DNA of 64,000 bases from Schistosoma haematobium (taxonomy: Eukaryota; Platyhelminthes; Trematoda; Strigeidida; Schistosomatidae), in the NCBI RefSeq assembly GCF_000699445.3, contig NC_067195.1:19043287-19107286 (forward strand), given 5' to 3'. The notes beneath the pieces are model-generated. The model was not told the origin of the DNA. It searched no databases and worked only from the letters and a program-made list of their open reading frames with translations. The translations under genes were made by a program, and so were the position numbers. This document shows positions 1 to 13,800 of this stretch, one piece after another (within the stretch, counting starts at the first letter, position 1; each line of letters opens with the position of its first letter).

Positions 1-735
1 AGATCTTGTTTGTATAACCGTGTACACCGATTCCGAATGCCAGTTGAGATAGGAGTGGGTGGGAAAAAGCCGTGAATGGACAGACATCCACATAGTTACT
101 AACTTTTACTTCAGATCATGTCTGTAGGTGTGTACATTTACAGGTAGGAATTTGTTCATTAATAGTGATCTACGGTCATAGGTGTTAGATGACATTGTGC
201 AGAATTACTCTCATTGGTTCAGTTATGTTTCTTCTCTGTCTTCCTCTAAATATTGAGTTCAGTGTTCTCCCATACTTTCATACTTCAATCTCACTTGTTA
301 CATTTGTACTATACTCATTGTCTATATTTTTATAACAGCTGATAATATTTCTTCCCTTCTGCGTATCTTTTGCATTTCCACTCTTGTTTTCTGGATTTAG
401 AATATCTCAACTACATGTACATTCATAATAGTTCAATGCTTAAAAGGTTCGGATTTCAGTTGCTATGTTGGCGCTTCATTACACCAACTTCAGCTTAGAA
501 AACTTCAAAGTATCACTAGCCTTCACATTCAGAGTGTAATTCGTAACCAAATACACGAATTTACATCTTGTAAATGAGTCAATATCTAAATAAATAAAGG
601 GTTGATGACTAACTGACTTACGCTTGTCTACTTTTTCAATAGCATGATTTATATCTGAGAAAAACATTCCGCGATAAATGACGTAGGAAATACCTTTGTA
701 AACTTTCACTTATGAGTCTTTTTTCTTTGTAAAAG
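1..735 (+). other. Upstream flank or intron of UBE2O
   Basis: Ends at a splice acceptor, so it is at least partly intronic. No coding exon is recognised. 170-330 resembles 32930-33160 and is probably an old repeat. Confidence 0.4.
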
Positions 736-885
736 AAATTCACAATCAGACAAACCGCCTCCGCGTGTGATTCATGGATTGGATTTGGGAAATTTAAAAT
801 CAGTCATTTCAAACTCTTTTATTAACTGTCAAGTAGGTGATATTTGGTACTACGAACTACAGGAATCTGATAAAATTTATAACAT
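736..885 (+). CDS. UBE2O: UBE2O exon (first one visible), N-terminal conserved region
   Basis: A pyrimidine-rich tract and AG at 734-735 precede the exon; the donor is GTAAG at 886. The frame enters in phase 2 and reads SDKPPPRVIHGLDLGNLKSV, then CQVGDIWYYELQESDKIYN. The GDIWYYEL stretch resembles the 'GDYIAYDCWLGKVYDL' part of human CR1, which is a modest match. It joins to 1795 by completing an ATG (Met) codon across the intron. Confidence 0.6.
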
Positions 886-2609
886 GTAAGCGACAAATTT
901 TTGATTTTGTACGATTTTATTTTAAATAATTACATAATGCTATATTATGAAAAAAAGTAGTAGTACAGAATGTAATAAATAATACGGAAATTCCCAGATC
1001 TGTCTGGAACTTACTCTAATAGCTACAAATAAACCACCGCTTGTAGACTAGAAAAGATCGTGAACTGACGTGGACGTTACTTTATTGGAATAAAAGGGGT
1101 TGCCGTGTGGAAAGCTTGACGAATCGGGTTACGATTTGTTAAGAAGTGATTGGTTTACAAATCCTATATCCTCCATTAGCTTACGTCACTTAATCGTGTT
1201 TATTTTGACTATAAATATATTATTTTAACAGAGAGGAAATATCTGCTATTAGCTGTTTTGTTTTTCGATGTCATTTCATTCACGTTGGAAGAGAAGTTTG
1301 GATAGTTCGGTATTGTGATTAGTTATCACTCGGTTACATTACCATATCATCTATCAATCTGGACTCTATTTATTCATATTAATAATCTCATTCACCGAAT
1401 CATCATACTGTAATCCACAACAAATATGTTATTCTAAATCATTACTAGGGATTTCAACTGTTTATTCTCGATTAATACCTCTAATTTATATTATAACTTG
1501 GTAACCATGTCTATATCCGTGTACACAGCTTCCAGCTACGCTCTTCGGATGAGATCCTCTTATTTTTAAGGGTTCCATCGTACAAAATAGAAACCATAAC
1601 AAGAGTGATAAAATATTATTTCGTTGTTGATTCAGTTCATTTTCTCTCGTTTTATATTTTAATTTGATATCGAAAGAATTTTTCTTATAAATGCTATAAA
1701 TAAACCGTTGTGATATTCACCATCTTGTTTGTGTATACATAATCTGCCTGTTTTAACTGATTTTATGCACAATTTGAAAAACAATAATTTCAAGGAGTAA
1801 TTTTACTCGACCTGAGCAATTGTTATATAAATGGTTCACGAACGATATTTCCGGTCTTGGAGCAGTGTTTTCACTTCCACTGAATGATGACAAACAGGTG
1901 ACAGATCAAGGCAAATTCAATGGAAATTGTGTCATTAGTAAAAAAGAACTAGGAAAGTCAATTGTTGAATCCTCATCAGTTACTGGTCTGAAAAGTTCAG
2001 GATTATTAGCAGGAGAAAAAATGCCAAGCAGGACAACACCGTTTTGGGTAAGTTTTTCTAGGTTAGAATATGCTCACACCATTCAAAAAACATTCCATCC
2101 CCCACTTATATCAGTAATATATATTTTTCATTCACGTTCAGTGTGAGTACGATGTTGCAGAGGTGTTGGATGCTCTAAGCATTCGGCATCTAATTACTAG
2201 ACTGGAAGTCTCATGCCACGTCACTCCATCTTTGTTGAATGAATATAGATTGAGAGAAAAAAGGAGTATATCAGCTTTCCATATGTCAAGTAATTATGTA
2301 TTTATTTATAACGAAAGTTTTAGTATAGTAAGGGATGGTTATCGTACAATTAATAGGAAAATAAAGATTAATGGTGTTTGATAAAAGATGCAGGTCAGTT
2401 AAAAATACACCCGAAAAAGATTTTTAGTTAAGGGAGCTGTCCTTATTTTCGTGAAGAGCGTGATAGATATTTAAAACAGATGGGTTGTTGCCGACGGTGG
2501 AATCCAGGACGCGCGCTTCTTCCTCTTTGGAACTCGTCGAATTGATGTACTTGCGTCCCAATGTTGATATAGATATTGAGACTGGAACTCAGTACCTTTT
2601 GCTTCAAAC

Positions 2610-2673
<64 letters not shown>

Positions 2674-5600
2674 TATTGATAAGGGTTTAAGCTATTGCGT
2701 TGTTGATATTAAGGACTGAAACTAGATATAGTAAATGTAATGTCGTATGTAAGGAGGAAACATCTAGGTAGATGAATATAAGGATAAAAAACCACATAGT
2801 GCTTGAAACATTTTCCTAAATCCTGGAAAGACTTCAAAAAGCTTTGGAACAGATCAGCAATAGAGCTAAATTCGTCTGAAACAAGATATAACACTAACAT
2901 CGACATAATGAAAATTAAAAAAGATTTCTTTTTACCGTCAAAGAAAGACTTAGCTGAAGCCCTGCATATACGGGGACATTCTAAGAATCCATATAGACGA
3001 AATAGGTTACAGTTAACTAGGTCATAAAAACCATTGATCAGTAAATAAAAGTAATAACTTAAAATACACTATCGTTTATATGACCATCAATTATTTTCGA
3101 AAACCTACTGGTTAACTTATGACCTGTATGCTACTTTCTGTTAACTTTTCCTTCGTCAAGTCTTTCTTTTTTACATTCATCTTTCCTATAGGCACAGGTA
3201 AATCTATTTGCTTCGCAACGTCGTCGTAGACGAGTAACTGTGGATCCACGACATCGTATTCCTCGCACAGACATTTTTCATTGGGCTCACAGATTTCATA
3301 GATCAACACGATCTTTCACTTCATACATTGATATTAGTGCTGATGTCTCTAATCACGATGGTGATGCCAATGTTGATGAGAACGATACACTAGAACAAAC
3401 AAAAGACCAGTCACAAATACAAGATCAAAACGATCAACAACATAAAAAAATCGATCATGTGAAAGAGAGTAATCACCAACTGATAACGTTAACTTGTAAA
3501 CGTATTTCTTGTGATAATTCAAATCTGGTTAATAAACCAGTTTTGAATCCCGTGGAAAATACCACGAAAATTGATTTATCTTTGAAATCTACAATAGAAG
3601 CACGTGTAGTCTCAGGAGAAGCAGTACCATCATCACCACCGATCGCAGTAACTCTCACTTCTTGTACCACTAGTACCACTACTACTGCGGTGAAAGATCT
3701 CAATGACACTAATAGAAATGGAAATTCTATTCTGTCGCCAGTGTATATTATTTCGTCAGATGCTTCAGTAAACAAATCTACAACAAATACCACTTTACCA
3801 TCAGATCAAATAAATACTGTTGATGGTGATGATCATAATCATGATAATAACACTCATGTCGAGGAAAAAAGAGAACGCTTCTGCAAAAAAACTAGGTTAT
3901 CAAAACATTCAAGGCGTCTACGTGTTCTTCGTCGACAAGCGGAGTATATTCAAGAAAAACGCGCTATTCATTTAAGAGCTGGCGATTGGGTACCTGTACG
4001 AATATATGCAACTAATTCACTGTATGATATAAAATGGATTGATGGATCTGTATCGAAAGGTGTTGCCTCTGATAAGATAATATCGTTTGGTGGACACATA
4101 GAGCATTATTTATTTCCTGGATTTTTAGTTTCTTTGAAAAGTGGTGAGAATAATTTGGGTTTTCTCAATTTGTATGTGTTATAGATTACACTAATGTTGT
4201 GTTACGTATATACAAGATATTTTTTGTATCGTCAGTATTCAGTTATTAGTTGTTGGCTAGTAAACACTACAATTTTAAAGCCGAGGGGTTCAAAGTTATC
4301 TTATGAAATACCAGTTGAATGGTTTGAAGTTTTCGATTAGACTTTAAAGGATATGTTTGAAGAACCCACCTGTGGTATCACCTTCGTTTTGGTAACTGGT
4401 GTTTATTGCTTTTAATCGTACAATATTTTCTATATTTTTCAATAGTCTATTACTTAAACCATTGAGGATGATTCTTATACAATAAATACTCGTAATAATT
4501 TTGACTCGTAATTTAGCGTATCAGAAGCTCGGATACTGATATGTTTTCTATATGATGGGACAAGAATTAAACCTGATAATTTGGCATCCATTCCCTTGAA
4601 GAATGAATAACCTATACTTCCCATATACTACAATCGTTTATTTGTTCAATGACTTATGGTCACATTTATCCTTGGGTTAAATATTTTGTATATAGCCATG
4701 TTATTTTGTTAGATGAAAGATACCTATTCCTCTGACTAGTGATCCTGTCATTGACCTCAGTTCATTCAAGGGTTTGGGTCAGTAGTTATATCTTGTGAGC
4801 AGCCATCTATCGGCCACATCGTATCATTGCATTTCATCTGTCGATCAACATTCTGTTTATTTACTTTAATAATCCAAGGCTTGTTCATCAAATCATGAGA
4901 TTATACCTTAATCAGTTTTACCTTTATTTTGCAACCCTTCTACTACTTCAGTCATCATTATATGCAGGTGTTTGAGGTAACTATAAGTACGTCACTCAAG
5001 CCTTTACTACAGTATTTTCTCTGACGAACCTAATAATCGAATTCTGTGTATTTTTTAAACAGTAAAACAGGCTGAAATGTCCTAAAGTAACTTCTGCTTG
5101 GGATTCAGAATCCATTACATATTAAAAACGGAATTCAATAAGGGGATCTCTTGTCTGCGAATTTATTATGAAGCCGTATATGTCTGAAATTATAAGGGTA
5201 AATTTATTGAAAAGAGATCCCTTAGTTGAATTCGGTTTCCCTATTTTCTTACCTGGAATTATAAATCATCAGATACTGTTTGGGGTATCATTCAATAAAA
5301 AATTGGTTTAGGATAGGAAGTGAAAAATACATCATAAATGAAACATGGTTATCTATTAGCTAATTACCTTTGAGTCAACTCCGTCTGAATCCCTTTTATA
5401 GTCGATCTCGAACAAAGGAAAAGGTTTGGGCATGGGATTAGGGACCACATCTCGTTGAAAAGAACCTTATTATTATTGAGATAACTCAATATAACCGTTT
5501 AAACTCTGTTCTGGGATTTGAATGGTCTTCACTTAGAAGAACTATGTTGCCCTATGATAAAAGCTGAGATTCTTAGGAAATCAAGGGGTCGATGCGCCTT

Positions 5601-8600
5601 TTGACAACCAAAGCAACAATTAAGATGGGTATATAGAATTTTCAATGCAAACGTCAGAAAAAGTTCTATTGTACGTAGCTGACATTTGGTAAATTACCAC
5701 AACCATCATCAAAGAAGTATATGTATTTATAAACAGTTATCTGTGACAGACACTCCACATCCTTTGACCAAACTCTAGGCACTCGGGAACAACTGGGAAG
5801 AAGAACCCTGGAAAGAGTAGGTTGCAGATCCCTGGTCGACGGTCTATCCCCTACAAGGGTTAACGGGCGTAAGTTTGTTTGAGCCTAAGTGTTGTACACA
5901 TTTCTCAACATTGAAATCTATACATTGTTACTGTTTCAGTTACTCAGAGGACAAATTCTATTGCGGACCCATCAATTTTTGATTCACCTGTCTTGTTAAT
6001 TTGAAATATCAAGTGTTTCATTAGTTGTAAGGGGTGTTTCTAATCGTACATTTGTCTTTTTTATTGTCGTTATTTTCACAGGATCTGCCCACACCTGTCT
6101 AACGTTTTGTTTATTTTCTGTATATTTTTTCAAGATAAAAATTGCCGTTCACAGCCTATCCCACCGAATTCAGTTGTGAATGACCCCTCCTCAATAGCAG
6201 TTACCGAAACGATTGAGAAACTAAATACTGTTCCATCCTCTACAATCGAATTGTCTTGTGATCACCCTAGAGATCTTGGAGTAGCCCTTGCTTATAATAC
6301 GAATGATCGAACTTGTCTTGTTCAGTGGTTCAAAACTGGAAACTCTGAAACTGGTTCCTTGTAAGTGTGTAAAAGTAATATTAGTAAAAATAATTAACCT
6401 ATGCAAAAAAGGTGAATTAGTGATTCTAAATCTTCAGAATATATTGAATGTTGCTAACGTTGGAATCCAGGACGCGCGTTTCTTTTTGATGTACTTGCAT
6501 CCTAATGTTGATGTAGGTACTGAGACTGGATCCTAGTACTTTTTGCTTCAAACACCAACTCTTTATCCACTAAGCTACTGAGTCCTGATAACCACTCACT
6601 TGTACAACGAATATGAGATTTAATTCAATTTTTTAATGGTTCGGATTATCCCGCTGTTGATATTTCGACTGAAATGTGATCAGTCTTGACTGATACAAGT
6701 GAGTGGCTATCTGTCCTCATTATCTATGTGAATAACCCGGTGGTGTTTGAAGCAAATGGTGCTAAGTTTGAGTCCAAGAGTGAACATTAACTCTGCAACG
6801 CGGGTACATTCAGCTGTTTAGTCGCAAATAGGGTGAATCGCACGTCCTGGATTTAACCGCCAACCACCATCCATTTATATTTAAAAATGCTATTGGCATT
6901 ATCATGGGGATCCTCACAGGATGCACATATGTCAACCAAGGCTGGTAGAATTACAGTCAAAAATATTAACAATCGAATAATCCAAAATCATTTTAAATCG
7001 AATATATGGATCTTTATTTGATGTTTGTTTCTCTCATTCACATCCATTTAAAGGTGTTAATTCGCGTTGTATTTTAAAGTCATAATTTACTTCCTGATTA
7101 TTAGTGTGTCATGATTTGAAACTTCCTATATCTCCCTGCTTGATCGATCTCTTGATAATAAAGTCCGCTAGTCAGCTGATCTCTGTATACCTATCAGACT
7201 AAAGATGTACTCGACCAGTAACCTAGTGTTCATGAACAGTGGCTGGACAATCCTAATTCCAATTGATACACGAGTCCTTATCCCCAATAGGTAATCAAGA
7301 ATCGAAGATGGTAAGCAGATCCACCTTCTGTTATTGTATTTTCCTTATTGTCATCATAACTTAAATATACACGAGCTTACATATATCAATTACATAACCA
7401 AAACGCACCACAAATAAGAAATCTCAATCTGTACATGACTAGGACATATATAATGCAAAACCAAGTAATTGGTACGTAATCAAGCAACGGTAGAGCATAT
7501 AGCATCAGTTACTTCACGAAATGAAATCTTACCGTCAAAAGTGATATAAAATGACCATGACCTTAGGTATTTGGTAACAACACAATGTGTAATGATCCTC
7601 TGTAAAATAGTTTTAGAATTTCCATCTCTCAGTTATTCATCCCGATTGAAGATAGTAGCAAACTGTTTACTATGTTTGTTGTACCATATTGAGTAAATAT
7701 TTGGATATGGTTAATTCTTGCATGAATTGCATGACTATCTATCAGCTAAGTGGGGTTTTTGTTGAACTGTGAAATTGAAAATAGTAAAATGTTTTTTGAT
7801 AGTTAATTGACTAATGTGTATGATTAATTTGATTGTTCTCTATCGTATTTTATCCTTCCAATGGAAGATGGTGCCCTTTTAAAAGCCCAATTAATTTCAA
7901 CTCCACTACTATTCCCATTTCTATAATTAACTTTCCATTGCTGACTATCTAAATACGAATTTATGTGACTACATTGAATTAAAGGCCAATGATTCCTCTT
8001 GGTTCTCCGGAAGAAATTGGTGTCTATGAAATTTCTGGATCTGGAGAATATCAAATGAATTATGGTGACATCGTTCTTATCAAATCTGCCAGTGAAACTG
8101 ATTATTCAATTTATCCTGCTGGTGTTTTAGAAGATATTATTCCGGAATCAGGTAAACTAGTAATTCGTTGGATTGATGGAACTTCAAGTGAAGTTTATCG
8201 TACCGATTGTTTACAAGCAATTGAAGCTGTAAGTTAGTTCGATTTCGTTTTTGGAAAGCTAATTTCATACTGCACACAGTATAGTTAGTCATTCTTATTC
8301 TATGCATTGTAAGGCTTAAGTAAACGTTGTGAATTCGAGGTTGTTAGAATCTTCACCAGATTATAAAGTATATTTCTCTCCAAATAATGTCATGGAAAGT
8401 TATGCCGACTTTTATGTGTTGCCCAGTAATAATGGAAAAGTAACCATAAGGTAGAAATTCGTTGATAAACAACTCTAGAACCTGAAGTATTTTAGTATGA
8501 TGCACATATTATTACACATAGCCAACTCTGAGTGTTTTTATCAGATAAACCTTAAATGTCGTATGGTCGTTTGGAAAACAAGTACACATGGAACTTGCTA

Positions 8601-10725
8601 CCGTACGACTCTATTTAAATCATATATTTGTCAAAATCTTGAAAAAAAAACAATCGCCTACTAGTTGTAACATTCAGCTGTTATTTAGGTGCGACCGTAC
8701 CTTCACCTACTTCGGTTTTTGAGATGCTTCATTATATTAAACATTGTCATCTATTTATTTATTTATTTGAATACATAAATATTGGTACAAGAGAGCGCCA
8801 ATATATATGCGCCACACAAAGCAATGAGAATTCGAAGAAAAAGGAAAAAAAGGTAAGGAGCGTAAAAAAAGAGAACAATAACGAAGAGATTGGTGTAAGG
8901 TAATGTAGTAATAATAATAGTAACAATGAGGGAACGGAAAGGTACAATCAGAAGAAATCTTTCAGGTAAGGGAGACACAACCACTTTTTATGAAGTAAGT
9001 AAAAGAAGGTTACAACAGGATCGCCACTGGCTTCTATGCTGAGCTATATCTGATAACGTCTCTAGCCACTGTGTATTACCATCTCTCGGACTCCATCAGG
9101 GGGTCATGAAGGACCAACAGAAGCCAGTCCTTTGCAGCTTTCTTTCATGCCACGACACCATGTCATTCACTGACGACCTCTCTGCTTTTTCCAACCAGTC
9201 CCAGAGTCGGCAAATAACGCACGACGTGGAATTCTCTGGGACGGCATTCGTAGAACATGTCCAAGCCACCGAAGTCGATGTTTCAAGATAGTGACACCAA
9301 TTGAATTATCGTCTCTGTACCCGAACACACGATGCCGAACCTCTGTATTACTGACATGGTGTTGCCACTGGATGTCAGCAATCCTTTGGAGACAACGATG
9401 ATCGAACACAGAGAGTCGTCTAACTCGGAGAGGCCAGGTTTCACAAGCATAGAGCAAAACTGCTCTCATTGATGCGTTGTAGATCCGACCTTTAACAGCT
9501 AGACTGACATCACGAAGGCGCCAAAGATGGCCCAGATTGGCATAAGCCGCTCTGGCTTTCACTATACGTGCATTGATCTCATCAGTCAGGCCACCACCAG
9601 CACTTATGCAGCTACCTAGATACACGAACTTCTCGACTACTATCTGCTCACCATCCAGGGTGAGTACAGGATTAGAATCCTGCCAGCCTTGTCGAAGTAC
9701 TTCGCACTTTGAAGGTGCAAAGCACATACCATACCTACGGACACTGATTGCCAACTGATTAAGTGCGGATTGCATGGCTTTGGCATTATCGCACAGTAAG
9801 ACAATAGCATCCGCATACTCAAGGTTGAGAAGTCTTTCTCCAGGCAACAGATCCACACCACCATTACTTACATCCATCAGAGCTGTTTCCAGAATGTCAT
9901 CGATGGCAAAGTTGAAGAGGAATGGTGAGATTGGGCAACCCTGCCTAACCCCAGTGCTCGAATGGAACAATGGAGAAAGGTGGTTGTATGCCCTCATTCT
10001 GCCTGAGGTGTTTGTATATAGGGCCTTTAAGATGCTAATGAACTTCTCAGGCACAACCTTCTTCAATATACAATCCCAGAGAACAGTCCTATCCAACGAA
10101 TCGAAGGCAGCCCTGATGTCAAGAAACACTACGATTGTTGGCCTGTGATAAATATGACGGTGTTCTAACATTTGGAGGAGGGTGAAGATATGATCAATAC
10201 ATACTCGACCAGAACGAAACCTAGCCTGCTCCTCGCGAGTCAATCTTTCTCGGGTTTTGAACAACCTACGAAGTATGACGGAAGCCAATAGCTTGGACGC
10301 AATCGGAAGTAGACTTATTCCCCGATAGTTGTTACAGGAACGACGTGAACCCAGACGAAGATGCCACAGGGTCCCCGGATAAGCGCACGTAAAACAAGCT
10401 TTTTGAAGTGACAGATGGAGAGCGAATTTGTAGTACTTCACCAGAGTCTTGAATACGGGTCTCGGATAGACAGCAGACATCGATATTAAGACTTTCCAAA
10501 GACATAGCCAGCCCTATCTGTTGACCAACCTGCATAAGTGTGCGAACGTTGAAGGTAACCAGTTTGAATGGTGCAAGTGGTTTTAGAAAAACTGCTTCAG
10601 TACTCATATTCAGTAGTAACATACAATTTTCAACCGGACAGTGACTCGAGAACGTTTAGATAGAGTCGAATTTCCACCAAAGACGAGCCGCTGTATAAGT
10701 ATAAAAGAGGGTGAATAATGTGGTA

Positions 10726-10815
<90 letters not shown>

Positions 10816-13800
10816 TTGAATCATTTGATCGTTAGTTGAGGCAAGTAAACTAGTTTCCATAATTATAGGCAGTTCATCATATTTGTGTGTGGGCTGTGAT
10901 ACTGCCCGGGTGCCCAGACCGAAGCAGGTGGTTATCTTAGAGGGCCACACCCCGAGCCTTTGATCTAAAGGTCTAACCCACAAGGCAGTGAAGCATCGTA
11001 AGGAGATGCAGTCCCATGGAAGCCGGTGACCAACAACTGGTTCATACACCATTTGTTCCTTCAGGATACTGGAGCCCATGTGCACCATTGGTTTGGGATC
11101 CGGTTAAAGCGCCGGAAATTCGCTTTTCACCCTTTCATTTTCGTAAACACCACGAAGGGACGAGAAGGCAATGAGTAGGACTTCCCTGACAGAGGCTGTA
11201 TACGCGTGGCCATATGAGAGTATTTCGAGAGGGAGAGTGGACTCTCCCCACTCTCGGCCGTACCAGGGCATTTTTCATACAAAATGTTTGAATCAGAACT
11301 GAGTACATAAATCCTTGGTTGATTAACAAATTACATTATTATTCTTAAAAATTATCATATACATGAATATTTTATGGTAAGTGACATCTCACTACTCGGT
11401 CAGTTATAAAACACAGTCACTAAGTATAAAGTGATATTAGTCTAATATTGATCGGTCAATGGTTTCAATTAAGTCATATATGTTTTATTCAAAGGATTAA
11501 TGGTACTACACCACCTGCTTATCCGAATCAAAGCGACTAAAGTAATGTTCCGATTTCTAACTTGTATACTGAAAGTGTGAAATTGTTCCACATCACTAAA
11601 TAACTCAGTCGCTTTTACTGTTTTCATCTTTGTAACGACGAATAAACACATATTCCAGCCACCTCAATTGTTGAAGATTCAACACCTCATCAACAGACTT
11701 TCTGTCTTTACCTAGTATTGTATGTTTAGGGTTGACAACGCTCACTGATACTCGTCAACCCCATTCAAAGTTGTAGAAGATCTGTCAGTTCACCATTTAA
11801 GATTTACTCTTAGCAGCCTAATATATAGGATTTCAACAATATCATCATCTTGAGCTACAAATTTTTGCTATTTCAAACTCATTGTTTTCAATGTGTTATT
11901 TTCTCAAATGTTTTATTATTAGGATGATGATTCTACAGATTATGAAGATTCCTTCGACTCAGAATTCAGCGATTCAGATGATGAAAAAACCGAAAAGTGG
12001 GAATTGTATTCAACTTCTTCGGAATCTTCGTCTTGTTCAAGCTTTTATTCTACATCTGGTTCCTGCTCTTCGTCTTCTTCATCTAACGCATCTGATAGTA
12101 AAGATGATATTGACAGTGCGTGTTTACAAGTTACGCAACCAACATATGAAGATGATTTACGGTAAAAAAAATAATTCATGCACTAATTCATTCTTTTCCT
12201 TACTTATGAAATTATCACCTAAAATATAAAAGTGATGATACATTTTCACCGTTTTACAGTAACATAATTATTTTTTTAAGCAGCGATTAACATTAATCAA
12301 CTCATTTCCGGTCTGTCTAATATATTTTTCAACCATTGACTCCGTGTATTAAGGAAATGGTATGTTCACTGAAAATTAGACTATATGCTATTGTAAAGCG
12401 TATTTTTGGAAATTGTCATTCAATATTTGTTAACCGCATGAGCCTTAAAGCTATCCTTCTTAGTGTCTGATTTTCAAAGACGCCTCAAACTTAAAAAAAC
12501 ACCTACAAATTTCTGTTGTGTTGGAGAAGCCCGATTATTTAAATAAGGTTTGTAATTGTTAAATGAGTGGATGGATTGTTGATCGGCAGATGAAATGCAA
12601 TGATACGATGTGGCCGATAGATGGCTGCTCACAAGATATAACTACTGACCCAAACCCTTGAATGAACTGAGGTCAATGACAGGATCACTAGTCAGAGGAA
12701 TAGGTATCTTTCATCTAACAAAATAACATGGCTATATACAAAATATTTAACCCAAGGATAAATGTGACCATAAGTCATTGAACAAATAAACGATTGTAGT
12801 ATATGGGAAGTATAGGTCCTTCATTCTTCGATGAAGTTGAATAATTATTGTCCATCATTTCAATTGCACGCTTTCGTCTTCAATCCGTTTCGCAGTAAAC
12901 TCGATTTTTGGTTAAAAAAAATCATTTGGTATAGTTTGAACTCGTCATATTGCATTCTGTTTCGAATATCTCCTTGGTAGTATCATATCGATCGTCGTTT
13001 TTACAATTTATTGTGTTAGTCATATGATTCCCCAATTCCAAATGTCATTATTAATCTTTATTAGATTTTTAAAAGTTTCTAATAGTTCAATAATAAACAT
13101 GCGTTTCGTCTTATTTAGAACTCATCAACTACATGTGCCTGTATCCCAATGTCGATGTTCGCGTCGAAACTTCCGTATTAATTATACTTGAGTTACTTAT
13201 ACCCTACTATTTACTACATTAAGATATCCTCTACGTACATGCAATTCGAAGTGATTGCAAGCACACTGCCTCCAGGGAGGATCGAACTCCCGACCTCTGG
13301 TTTACTAGACCAGTGCTCTATCCACTGAGCTATGGCCCCCAAATGCCCTGGTACGGCCGAGAGTGGGGACAGTCCGCTTTCCATCTCGAAATGCTCTCAC
13401 ATGGCCACGCGTATATAGCCTCTGCCAGGGAAGTCCTACTCACTGCCTCCTCGTGGCGGGGGTGTTGTTTACGAAATTGAGAGGACGAAAAGCGAATGTC
13501 CAGCGCTTTAACGCGGTTGGTGGATATGGAAGGTCTATCTAGGGAAATTGGAAAACCCTGATTCCAAACCAGTGGTGCACATGGGCTGGTTCCAGTATTC
13601 TGAAGGAACAAATGGCGTATGAACCAATCGTTGGTTACCGGCTACCATGAGAATGCATTTCCTGACATTGCTCCACTGCCTTGTGGATCAGACCTTCAGG
13701 TCGAAGGCTCCGGGTGTTGCCCCCTTAAGAAAAGCACCTATTTCGGTTTGGGCACCCGGGCAGTATCACAGTCCTCACACAAATCAAATGAGATCTATGT

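Larger units (their letters stand above)
2328..3191 (+). other. UBE2O intron with Smα remnant and (AT)n
   Basis: Holds a decayed Smα copy (about 2480-2612, -) and an (AT)n tract (2613-2670). Open frames around 2709-3027 on both strands have no recognisable family and no paired splice sites. I treat them as non-coding. Confidence 0.5.
4144..6134 (+). other. UBE2O intron with repeats
   Basis: Contains one arm of a 240-250 bp inverted repeat (4599-4850), a small element with inverted ends (5124-5236) and an RTE RT fragment (5640-5760). Nothing else is recognised. Confidence 0.6.
6361..7984 (+). other. UBE2O intron with two opposed Smα copies
   Basis: Smα copies lie at 6450-6610 (-) and 6690-6960 (+). 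The rest (about 6970-7984) is AT-rich with no recognised element; 7136-7560 has slightly more complex sequence but no family match. Confidence 0.5.
8751..11275 (-). mobile_element. RTE-clade non-LTR retrotransposon, internally deleted
   Basis: Read on the minus strand: a 5' leader (11275 to about 10640) that contains a 90-bp (TTA)n tract, an AP-endonuclease N-terminus (10622-10332), an RT domain (about 10360-9167), a 3' trailer with stops, and a tail of TAAA-type repeats at 8751-8773. The length is about 2.5 kb. The endonuclease frame breaks after about 90 residues and the RT frame starts at CNNYRGISLLP, so most of the endonuclease and the RT N-terminus are deleted. It lies antisense in a UBE2O intron. 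The same leader occurs at 13340-13800 and, decayed, at 21340-21690. Confidence 0.88.
8229..11922 (+). other. UBE2O intron hosting an antisense RTE retrotransposon
   Basis: 8751-11275 is occupied by an RTE element on the opposite strand. 8229-8750 and 11276-11922 are AT-rich with no recognised element. Confidence 0.7.

Noticed and set aside
2443..2673. Open frames with Tyr-Ile repeats on both strands
   Set aside because: They are translations of the (AT)n tract and the Smα remnant.
2803..3027. Possible extra UBE2O exon (frame with KSWKDFKKLWNRSAIELNSS)
   Set aside because: No acceptor/donor pair with a fitting phase was found and there is no similarity to UBE2O.
3473..3793. 106-codon open frame on the minus strand
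   Set aside because: It is antisense to the well-supported UBE2O exon 3192-4143 and has no family features.
9774..10148. 124-codon plus-strand frame
   Set aside because: Antisense shadow of the RTE reverse transcriptase.
10630..11088. 152-codon minus-strand frame with a long Ile run
   Set aside because: It lies in the RTE non-coding leader and the Ile run is the (TAA)n tract.
13264..13338. Functional tRNA-Thr gene
   Set aside because: Acceptor stem is largely unpaired and the sequence abuts a mobile element; kept only as tRNA-like.
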